Assembly: GCA_902773245.1 (NCBI GenBank) | Contig: CACYDY010000330.1 | Span: forward strand, 1 to 18,503 | DNA length: 18,503 nucleotides | Source: an uncultured Ruminococcus sp. | Lineage (GTDB): Bacteria; Bacillota; Clostridia; Oscillospirales; Acutalibacteraceae | Direction of reading: 5' to 3' | In this document: positions 13,863 to 18,503 of the stretch, one piece after another | How positions within the stretch are numbered: position 1 is the stretch's first letter | How the letters are laid out: every line of letters begins with the position of its first letter | Translations under genes and position numbers: made by a program | Notes under the pieces: model-generated | What the model saw: only the letters and a program-made list of their open reading frames with translations | Databases searched by the model: none | Told to the model about the DNA's origin: nothing

Positions 13863-15467
13863 TTATTCTTCGTAAGGAACTACGGCTCCGTCATATTTAT
13901 CGTTAATAAACTTTTTGATTTCGTCAGATTTCAAAACTTTTACAAGAGCTTTTATACCTTCGTTGTTTTCGTTACCTTCCTTTACAACAAGAACATTTAC
14001 ATAAGTCTTTGCCGCTTCGGAGTCACTTTTTTCGTATGCTACCGCATCGTGTGCAACCGAGAAGCCTGCTTCGAGAGCATAGTTTCCGTTCAGTACAACG
14101 AATGCTACTTCGCCTTTAACACGAGAAACCTGTGCAGCTTCAAGTTCTTTTATAGTAATATTGTATTTGTTCTCTACAATATCTTTGGTTGTAGCGGCAA
14201 GTCCTGCTCCGTCTTTAAGCTTTATAACACCGTTTGCCTGCAAAAGAAGAAGTGCTCTTGCTTCATTTGTTGTATCGTTGGGAACTGCGATTACATCACC
14301 TTTTTTAAGATCCGAAAGATTTGACTTGGTACCGGGATAGATACCGAAAGGTTCATAATGTACTCCGGCTACAGATACAAGCTTTGTTCCGTTTTCTTTG
14401 TTGAAGTCATCAAGATAAGGAACATGTTGGAAATAGTTTGCGTCAAATTCGCCGCCGTCAACTACTAAGTTAGGCTGCACATAATCCTGAAACTCTGTTA
14501 CCTTAAGTGTCCAACCATCCTTTTTAAGAATTTTTGCAGCTTCTGCTAAAATTTCTGCATGCGGTGTAGTAGATGCCGCAACGGTAATTGTACCTTTATC
14601 GCTGACATTTAAGTTTTCAGCGTATTCTCCGCCGCCTTCTACAACAAGAGTATCTTCATAGTCTTTGCCGTAGGTATCAAGTAATGTTGCTTCATAGTCT
14701 TTGTGGAAGAAGTTCTCTTTTCCAAGTTCAATAATCTCATTGTTCAACCAATCAAGCAAAGTTTTATTTCCCTTTGTTACAGCGGGAGCTATTGTGTCTG
14801 CACTTCCAAGTGAGGGAATACCAACCGTATATCCTTTATTTTCAAGTGCAAATGCGATTACTTCTGTGTTATCATTTGCCCAAGCAACACCGTTTTTGTT
14901 TTCAAATGCCGTTTTAGCCTCCGCATAAGCATCATATTTTTGAAGTTTAATTTCAGGGTTATTCTTTTCAAGATAAGTTTCAGCAGTTGTGCCGGAGATA
15001 ACGATTACTTTATCATCTTTTCCGATCTGATCAAGAGATGTGATAACTGCGTCGTCGGGTGAAACAACACCAAGTGCAACATTCATGTACGGAAGTGCAA
15101 AGTCAACCTCTTGCGCACGCTCTTCGGTTACGGTAAAGTTTGCAAGAATAATATCAACCTTACCTGTCTGTAAATATTCAATGCGGTTTGCAGCCTCGGT
15201 GGAAACATAGTTAATCTTAACACCGAGATCCTTACCTATACGCTCTGCGAAGTAAACATCATAACCTTGATATTTACCATTTTCATCAACATAGCCGAAA
15301 GGATCTTTATCGGAGAAAACGCCAATATTGATTGTGCCGTCTTTTTTTATTTCGTCAAGCGTTCTGTAAACTTCATTACCCTTTTTGCTTCCGCATCCTG
15401 CAAAAGCAAGTACTGTAAGTATTAATACAAAAAATAAAGCGAGTGATTTTCTAAATAAGTTTTTCAT
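13863..15467 (-). CDS. Fused double substrate-binding lipoprotein (SBP_bac_3 + MetQ/NlpA)
   Basis: A 534-residue lipoprotein built of two complete binding proteins. Residues 1-24 are a lipoprotein signal ending Leu-Ala-Phe-Ala-Gly before Cys25, which would be lipid-anchored outside the membrane. Residues ~43-272 form a family-3 polar amino acid binding protein (Gly-Tyr-Asp-Val at 68-71, Gly-Lys-Val-Asp-Ile-Ile at 102-107, Thr-Glu-Glu-Arg at 114-117). Residues ~291-534 form a MetQ/NlpA domain (Phe-Gln-His-Val-Pro-Tyr-Leu, Ala-Val-Pro-Asn-Asp, Leu-Asn-Gly-Asn-Tyr-Ala-Leu-Glu-Ala-Gly). A short Gly-Gly-Gly linker near 280 joins them. Each half is about full length, and the reading frame is continuous. 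Downstream genes supply matching translocators of both kinds, so one lipoprotein may feed two transporters. Start: GAGG upstream of the ATG at 15467. The only cysteine seen is the anchor. Confidence 0.9.
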   Translation of the reverse strand: MKNLFRKSLALFFVLILTVLAFAGCGSKKGNEVYRTLDEIKKDGTINIGVFSDKDPFGYVDENGKYQGYDVYFAERIGKDLGVKINYVSTEAANRIEYLQTGKVDIILANFTVTEERAQEVDFALPYMNVALGVVSPDDAVITSLDQIGKDDKVIVISGTTAETYLEKNNPEIKLQKYDAYAEAKTAFENKNGVAWANDNTEVIAFALENKGYTVGIPSLGSADTIAPAVTKGNKTLLDWLNNEIIELGKENFFHKDYEATLLDTYGKDYEDTLVVEGGGEYAENLNVSDKGTITVAASTTPHAEILAEAAKILKKDGWTLKVTEFQDYVQPNLVVDGGEFDANYFQHVPYLDDFNKENGTKLVSVAGVHYEPFGIYPGTKSNLSDLKKGDVIAVPNDTTNEARALLLLQANGVIKLKDGAGLAATTKDIVENKYNITIKELEAAQVSRVKGEVAFVVLNGNYALEAGFSVAHDAVAYEKSDSEAAKTYVNVLVVKEGNENNEGIKALVKVLKSDEIKKFINDKYDGAVVPYEE

Positions 15468-15520
15468 TTTTATTTACCTCATTTCAAATGATTATATTTT
15501 AACTTGTGGAATCTGAGCAC

Positions 15521-15552
15521 AAAAAAACCGGGACCTTTTTATAGGCTCCCGG
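15521..15552 (-). terminator. Attenuator terminator in the operon leader
   Basis: On the minus strand CCGGGAGCC (15544-15552) pairs with GGTCCCGG (15528-15535), leaving one bulged G and an 8-nt A-rich loop, followed by seven T. It is intrinsic-terminator shaped and stands about 50 bp before the first structural gene, so transcription of the whole operon depends on avoiding it. Confidence 0.85.
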
Positions 15553-15663
15553 GCAAATGGCATAATTACATTTCATCATGAAATGTTATACATCGGTACA
15601 ACGACAACACAAAGTAGACGAATGCACCTGGCCATACTGATATGCCCGGGAGAACAACATTCG
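15546..15663 (-). promoter_or_regulatory. Leader RNA switch: protector hairpin, pause hairpin and antiterminator
   Basis: Three mutually dependent elements are visible on the minus strand. (1) CTCCCGGGCA at 15643-15652, inside the leader peptide gene, is the exact complement of TGCCCGGGAG at 15546-15555, which includes the terminator's 5' arm; pairing gives a 10-bp antiterminator. (2) A protector hairpin at 15619-15663 has base CGAATG/CATTCG (6 bp) and an inner stem of nine pairs with three mismatches that hides the antiterminator strand. (3) A perfect 8-bp hairpin, ACATTTCA/TGAAATGT (15568-15586), overlaps the leader stop codon. Cysteine codons touch the 5' base of the protector and lie 9 nt beyond its 3' base, so a ribosome stalled at either would open it. 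No T-box or SAM-riboswitch motif is visible. Confidence 0.75.
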
Positions 15664-15708
15664 ACAACAACACATTATGTTTGTATATTCTTTGAACTTT
15701 GTTTTCAT
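15586..15708 (-). CDS. Cysteine-rich leader peptide (40 residues)
   Basis: A 40-codon gene with its own strong ribosome binding site (AAAGGAG, 9 nt before ATG) located just downstream of the operon promoter. Codons 13-15 are TGT-TGT-TGT (15664-15672), and codons 34, 35 and 37 are again TGT (15598-15609), giving Cys-Cys-Cys-Arg and Cys-Cys-Arg-Cys. Six cysteines in 40 residues, in two clusters, is typical of an attenuation peptide whose translation reports on charged cysteinyl-tRNA, and not of a functional protein. It has no other recognisable domain. Mechanism as inferred: with low cysteine, ribosomes stall at TGT codons, the antiterminator forms and the transporter operon is expressed. With enough cysteine, ribosomes finish and the terminator forms. 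Confidence 0.8.
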   Translation of the reverse strand: MKTKFKEYTNIMCCCRMLFSRAYQYGQVHSSTLCCRCTDV

Positions 15709-15754
15709 AGCATTCTTCTCCTTTCGTTTGTGTTTGCTCAAATTCGATGACACT

Positions 15755-15783
15755 ATAATACACCTATTTGCCTACTTTGTCAA
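15755..15783 (-). promoter_or_regulatory. Sigma-A type promoter of the sulfur/transport operon
   Basis: On the minus strand TTGACA (15778-15783, perfect -35) and TATTAT (15755-15760, five of six for -10) are separated by exactly 17 bp. Transcription should start near 15748, giving a leader of about 280 nt before the binding-protein gene. It is the only strong promoter seen upstream of the minus-strand train. Confidence 0.85.
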
Positions 15784-15795
15784 TAGGTAAATAGG
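15763..15795. promoter_or_regulatory. 33-bp palindromic operator over the -35 box
   Basis: CCTATTTGCCTA (15763-15774), a 9-bp centre and TAGGTAAATAGG (15784-15795) form an inverted repeat with 11 of 12 arm positions matching. It covers the -35 and spacer of the minus-strand promoter, so a bound dimer should block RNA polymerase. The Rrf2-family regulator encoded divergently about 80 bp away is the obvious candidate ligand, and binding here could also affect its own promoter. Confidence 0.7.
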
Positions 15796-15822
15796 AAAAT
15801 TTTTAATTTTTTTTATTTTTTA

Positions 15823-15852
15823 TTGATTTTCCATATTGATATGCGGTAAAAT
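15823..15852 (+). promoter_or_regulatory. Candidate promoter of the Rrf2 regulator gene
   Basis: TTGATT (15823-15828) and TAAAAT (15847-15852) are 18 bp apart on the plus strand, 25 bp before the regulator's ATG. A very T-rich stretch lies just upstream. The -35 is moderate, so the call is tentative. Confidence 0.45.
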
Positions 15853-15877
15853 GTATACGCAGAAAGGAGTTGCTTTT

Positions 15878-16288
15878 ATGATTTCAACAAAAGGACGATA
15901 CGCTATTCGTTTTATGATTGACCTTGCAGAACAACCGGAGGGTATTCCGATTCCTTTGGAAGCAATAGCAGAAAGGCAAGGAATATCAAAAAAATATTTG
16001 GAGATTGTTGTCAAGCTTCTTGTCAGCAAAAAAATTGTAAAGGGCTCCAGCGGAAAAGGCGGTGGATACCGTCTACTTAGATTGCCTAACGAATATACGG
16101 TGGGAGAAATATTAGAAATAACAGAAGGAACTCTTGCAACCGTAGCATGCCTTGATAAGGATGCTGCAATCTGTCCACGAGAGTCTTTTTGTAAGACGCT
16201 CCCTATGTGGAAAAAATTTGACAATATAGTTCACGATTATTTTTATAACATTACGATTGCTGATTTAAGAGATGGCGTTGCATTTTAA
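15878..16288 (+). CDS. Rrf2-family transcriptional regulator with IscR-like cysteine trio
   Basis: A 136-residue Rrf2 protein. The N-terminal winged helix (Thr-Lys-Gly-Arg-Tyr-Ala at 4-9; recognition region Gly-Ile-Ser-Lys-Lys-Tyr-Leu-Glu at 35-42; wing Gly-Lys-Gly-Gly-Gly-Tyr-Arg-Leu at 59-66) is standard. Cys91, Cys99 and Cys105 lie where IscR carries its [2Fe-2S] ligands (92, 98, 104), though spaced CX7CX5C, so an iron-sulfur or redox/thiol sensor is likely. CymR, the cysteine regulator of Bacillus, belongs to the same family. The ATG at 15878 is chosen because AAAGGAG lies 8 nt upstream; the in-frame ATG at 15836 has no such site. Transcribed divergently from the sulfur operon, with a palindrome between, it is the probable local regulator. 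Confidence 0.85.
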   Translation: MISTKGRYAIRFMIDLAEQPEGIPIPLEAIAERQGISKKYLEIVVKLLVSKKIVKGSSGKGGGYRLLRLPNEYTVGEILEITEGTLATVACLDKDAAICPRESFCKTLPMWKKFDNIVHDYFYNITIADLRDGVAF

Positions 16289-16349
16289 CATCTTTGTATT
16301 ATCGCATTTTATTATATAGGTATTAACTACGATAGGCAAAGGTGATTAA

Positions 16350-17285
16350 ATGATTATCCAGACCGGTATGAGAACCGACATACCTGCTTTTTATTCAAAG
16401 TGGTTTTTAAACCGACTTAAAGAAGGATATGTATTGGTACGCAATCCATATAATCCGTCTTCTGTAACAAGATACAGCCTTTCACCAAATGTTGTCGACC
16501 TAATTGCGTTTTGCACAAAAAATCCGGCACCTATGTTGCCCCACATGGACGCTTTAAAACCGTATGGTCAATATTGGTTTGTCACCATTACACCTTACGG
16601 GAAAGATATTGAACCGAATGTACCGGATAAAGAAATTATAATGAGGGATTTTATAAATCTTTCCAAAATTGTAGGTGTAGATAGCATAGGTTGGCGCTAT
16701 GACCCAATATTCATCAGTAATGAATATTCTGCTAAGCGACATATAAGTGATTTTGAAAAAATGGCAAAAACCCTTTGCGGCTATACACATACATGTGTTA
16801 TTAGTTTTATTGATATTTACAAAAAGGTAGAACGAAATTTTCCCGAAGCAAGAGCGGTAACGAAAGACGAGCGTATCATGTTAGGGAAAGAATTTGTTCG
16901 TATAAGTAAAAAATACGGTATGACAATCCGCCCTTGTGCCGGGGGTGATGAACTCGCACAATTTGGTGCAGATTGTTCAGGTTGTATGACTGTAAACACA
17001 TTTGAAACTGCACTGCATTCGAAGTTAAGTGTTCCGAAACGAAAGACCAATCAACGAAACGGTCAATGTGCTTGCCTTTTGGGAACAGACATCGGTGCTT
17101 ATGATACCTGCGGACATTTGTGTAAATATTGCTATGCTAATACCAATGCGGAATTAGTCAAGGAAAACATGAGAAAACATAATCCAAATTCTCCGTTTTT
17201 ACTCGGTAGTGCGCTCCCTACCGATCAAATTCATGAAGCAAAGCAAGAAAGCTGGCTTAATAATCAATTGATGTTAACAATATAA
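16350..17285 (+). CDS. DUF1848 family protein with C-terminal CxxxCxxC motif
   Basis: A 311-residue protein of the DUF1848 family, whose members are widespread in anaerobes and have no settled function. Recognised by the N-terminal Ile-Pro-Ala-Phe-Tyr-Ser, Val-Arg-Asn-Pro-Tyr-Asn at 30-35, Trp-Arg-Tyr-Asp-Pro-Ile at 115-120 and the C-terminal Cys254-Gly-His-Leu-Cys258-Lys-Tyr-Cys261. That CX3CX2C spacing is the one radical SAM enzymes use for their [4Fe-4S] cluster, but here it lies near the C-terminus, with further cysteines at 209, 212, 240 and 242 that could hold a second cluster. AAAGGTGAT precedes the ATG. It follows the Rrf2 gene by 61 bp on the same strand, so it may be co-transcribed and share its regulation. 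Activity is not known. Confidence 0.8.
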   Translation: MIIQTGMRTDIPAFYSKWFLNRLKEGYVLVRNPYNPSSVTRYSLSPNVVDLIAFCTKNPAPMLPHMDALKPYGQYWFVTITPYGKDIEPNVPDKEIIMRDFINLSKIVGVDSIGWRYDPIFISNEYSAKRHISDFEKMAKTLCGYTHTCVISFIDIYKKVERNFPEARAVTKDERIMLGKEFVRISKKYGMTIRPCAGGDELAQFGADCSGCMTVNTFETALHSKLSVPKRKTNQRNGQCACLLGTDIGAYDTCGHLCKYCYANTNAELVKENMRKHNPNSPFLLGSALPTDQIHEAKQESWLNNQLMLTI

Positions 17286-17298
17286 AGCTAATGAAAGT

Positions 17299-17327
17299 AC
17301 CTGTCATAAAATCACTTTATGATCGGT
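17299..17327 (+). terminator. Weak hairpin after the DUF1848 gene
   Basis: TCATAAA and TTTATGA form a 7-bp stem with a 5-nt loop, extended by ACC/GGT across a 2x2 internal loop. Only GTCTTTATG follows, so as a terminator it is weak. It lies 14 bp past the stop codon. Confidence 0.35.
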
Positions 17328-17447
17328 GTCTTTATGTATATATAATTTCATTGTTTATAAAAGTTTTTATTGTTTTTTATCCTTCATAAAAAATCTTCAT
17401 TTGGTGAATATATTGTATTACAAAATGGAATTTAATAAAAATGTGCC

Positions 17448-17564
17448 TTCTTGACTCTGTTAGTGGCTTGCTTTCTTGTTCCTATTTCAACCGTCGCACC
17501 ATATCGAGTGTTCATAAGGGATTTCAGTTATGAATACTCGATTTTTTTTAATCAACATTTTTAT
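17448..17564 (+). pseudogene. Signal-peptide remnant of a secreted (dockerin) protein
   Basis: In this frame the sequence reads Phe-Leu-Thr-Leu-Leu-Val-Ala-Cys-Phe-Leu-Val-Pro-Ile-Ser-Thr-Val-Ala-Pro, a typical signal-peptide hydrophobic core and cleavage region. Two in-frame TAA codons lie 3 codons before it, no ATG or ribosome binding site is in frame, and a TAG ends it at 17565. The dockerin ORF that follows is in another frame. This looks like the leftover 5' end of a secreted protein gene broken by deletion and frameshift. Confidence 0.5.
17503..17549 (+). terminator. Long hairpin with T8 tract, terminator-shaped
   Basis: ATCGAGTGTTCATAA (17503-17517) and TTATGAATACTCGAT (17528-17542) are inverted repeats matching at 14 of 15 positions, with a 10-nt loop, followed by eight T. 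It lies between the signal-peptide remnant and the dockerin coding part, and it covers the only upstream ATG (17530) of the latter, so it would stop transcription entering that ORF. Confidence 0.7.
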
Positions 17565-18288
17565 TAGGAGCAGGCGTTATGTTGGTAATTTTGACGGTAG
17601 TCTAATTATTTCATCAATTGCCGGTGGTGGAACAACTCAATCGAACAAATATTTGCACGTAGTTTCGTATTCAGATAGTGCGAAAGCGCTTTCAATTCCG
17701 TTAAATGTTGGCACAATTCCAACAGGAACAAAATCAATAAGAATGAAAACCAAGTCGTCAAAAAAGCAAACATTGTCTAATGGATTAAGCATCAGAATGG
17801 ATGCAAATGGTATGATGCAAGACGGCAAAGTGGGGTTTGATTTGAAATTCGATACCGAGTGGAGCACTCAAACAATCAATATATCAAGCCTAAATCCTTC
17901 GAAATATCATTCATTCGCTTTGGTTATTCCATCGGGAAATAATGGCGTAGACTTTTTCTTTGATGATATAGAATTTGTTGACGCTAACGAAAAAACAATT
18001 GCAGTTGAAAATGATTATAATAGCTATAAAGTCGGCTATGAGCTTGTAAACAATAAAGACTGCTATAATTGGCGCTATATTGCTGAGATTTTAGCAGACT
18101 CAACTAATCCTCCCGTGAAAAAAGGAGATATAAATAAGGATAATGTGGTGAACTCGCTTGATTTAAGTGCATTGCTCAAAATTATCATAGATAATAAATC
18201 AGTTGATATTAGCACCCAAGATATGAATGACGATGGGGTTGTTAATATCAACGACGTGAAAATTATGTTGAATGTTATTTTGAAATAG
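17530..18288 (+). CDS. Type I dockerin protein, probably 5'-truncated
   Basis: A 252-codon frame. Residues ~30-155 look like a beta-sandwich, carbohydrate-binding-type module ending in Phe-Phe-Phe-Asp-Asp-Ile-Glu-Phe-Val. Residues 199-252 form a type I dockerin with two calcium-binding repeats (Gly-Asp-Ile-Asn-Lys-Asp-Asn-Val-Val-Asn and Asp-Met-Asn-Asp-Asp-Gly-Val-Val-Asn), which would dock on a cohesin of a cellulosome scaffold. Dockerin proteins are secreted, yet this frame has no signal peptide, and its first ~25 residues (many Arg and Phe) are translated from a terminator hairpin and look non-native. The ATG has no ribosome binding site. A signal-peptide remnant lies just upstream in another frame. 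Best read as the 3' part of a larger plant-polysaccharide enzyme or binding protein, now decayed. The C-terminal dockerin is intact and ends normally. Confidence 0.65.
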   Translation: MNTRFFLINIFIRSRRYVGNFDGSLIISSIAGGGTTQSNKYLHVVSYSDSAKALSIPLNVGTIPTGTKSIRMKTKSSKKQTLSNGLSIRMDANGMMQDGKVGFDLKFDTEWSTQTINISSLNPSKYHSFALVIPSGNNGVDFFFDDIEFVDANEKTIAVENDYNSYKVGYELVNNKDCYNWRYIAEILADSTNPPVKKGDINKDNVVNSLDLSALLKIIIDNKSVDISTQDMNDDGVVNINDVKIMLNVILK

Positions 18289-18306
18289 TAAATACCAAAC
18301 AAAAGT

Positions 18307-18336
18307 AAAAGAGAGAAGCCGAAGCTTCTCTCTTTT
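18307..18336. terminator. Bidirectional terminator between the dockerin ORF and the TatD gene
   Basis: AAAAGAGAGAAGC and GCTTCTCTCTTTT form a perfect 13-bp stem around a CGAA loop. T-rich sequence follows on the plus strand, and the A-rich 5' side serves as a T tract on the minus strand, so it can end both convergent genes. Confidence 0.8.
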
Positions 18337-18408
18337 CTCTTATTTTTCGCAATGCTCGTACTTTAAAGTTGTTGTCCTTAATGGTGCGAGTCTTTTGCCC
18401 CAACCTTT

Positions 18409-18503
18409 TTAGTTAATTCCGAAACATTTAAGTGCGTTGTTATAGGTAACACTCAAAACTTCGTCGGCAGTAATTCCTTTAATCTCGGCAACTTTTTCTG
18501 CGA
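18409..18503 (-). CDS. TatD-family hydrolase, C-terminal fragment (continues beyond window)
   Basis: The last 31 codons of a minus-strand gene whose 5' part lies beyond the window. Ala-Glu-Lys-Val-Ala-Glu-Ile-Lys-Gly-Ile-Thr, followed by a Thr-Tyr-Asn-Asn-Ala block and a final Cys-Phe-Gly-Ile-Asn, matches the end of TatD/YcfH metal-dependent deoxyribonucleases. No catalytic residues lie in this part, so the call rests on the C-terminal signature alone. It converges on the dockerin ORF, with a shared terminator between them. Confidence 0.7.
   Translation of the reverse strand, partial: AEKVAEIKGITADEVLSVTYNNALKCFGIN

Noticed and set aside
13815..14324. 169-residue plus-strand ORF
   Set aside because: It is antisense to the MetQ-like half of the binding protein, rich in Phe, Cys and Tyr as expected of a shadow frame, with no start signal.
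15468..15750. T-box or SAM riboswitch in the leader
   Set aside because: No T-box GGNACCGCG-like sequence with specifier loop and no SAM-I conserved core was found. The Cys-codon peptide and mutually exclusive hairpins explain the leader better.
15566..15763. 65-residue minus-strand ORF in the operon leader
   Set aside because: It begins upstream of the expected transcription start, inside the promoter. The 40-codon Cys-rich ORF in another frame has the strong ribosome binding site.
1..18503. CRISPR array, tRNA, rRNA or intact insertion sequence
   Set aside because: No regularly spaced direct repeats, cloverleaf-like segments, rRNA sequence or transposase ORF were found by reading.

Overview
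The window looks like chromosomal DNA of a low-GC Gram-positive anaerobe, most likely a gut or rumen clostridium of the Oscillospiraceae/Ruminococcaceae type. The grounds are the AT-rich base composition, strong GGAGG-type ribosome binding sites, clostridial protein sequences (HydE, LarE, TcdA, DUF1848), and a type I dockerin near the right end. No tRNA, rRNA, CRISPR array or intact insertion sequence was seen.

Left end (1-577): no convincing complete gene. It holds a possible protein fragment leaving the window, a cluster of four stem-loops with covarying arms, and two rho-independent terminators reading leftwards. Next (578-1426, minus) is an unrecognised protein with a C-terminal helix-turn-helix.

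Centre (1534-15750, minus): one long co-directional gene train with gaps of at most 66 bp and many overlaps, so probably one operon of about 14 kb. It starts at a strong sigma-A type promoter overlapped by a 33-bp palindrome. A ~280-nt leader follows that encodes a 40-residue peptide with Cys-Cys-Cys and Cys-Cys-Arg-Cys runs, then a terminator whose 5' arm is perfectly complementary to 10 nt inside the peptide gene. This reads as a ribosome-mediated cysteine attenuator. The first structural genes are a lipoprotein that fuses two substrate-binding proteins (polar amino acid type plus MetQ type), a MetN-like ATPase without its regulatory domain, MetI, two polar-amino-acid permeases and a GlnQ-like ATPase. 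After these come an SGNH hydrolase, TcdA (E1-like), a rhodanese-TtcA fusion, LarE, a class II glutamine amidotransferase, two different glutamate-cysteine ligases, a HydE-like radical SAM enzyme, an HD-domain protein and an internally deleted mnmA remnant.

Right part (15836-18503): a divergent Rrf2-family regulator with three IscR-like cysteines, a DUF1848 protein, a decayed dockerin protein with a detached signal-peptide remnant, and the C-terminus of a TatD-family nuclease entering on the minus strand.

Taken together, the central cluster appears to couple cyst(e)ine/methionine uptake to sulfur transfer and gamma-glutamyl-cysteine chemistry. It is probably controlled at two levels: an Rrf2 regulator at the promoter, and cysteinyl-tRNA supply at the leader peptide. 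The product of the downstream chemistry cannot be deduced from sequence alone.
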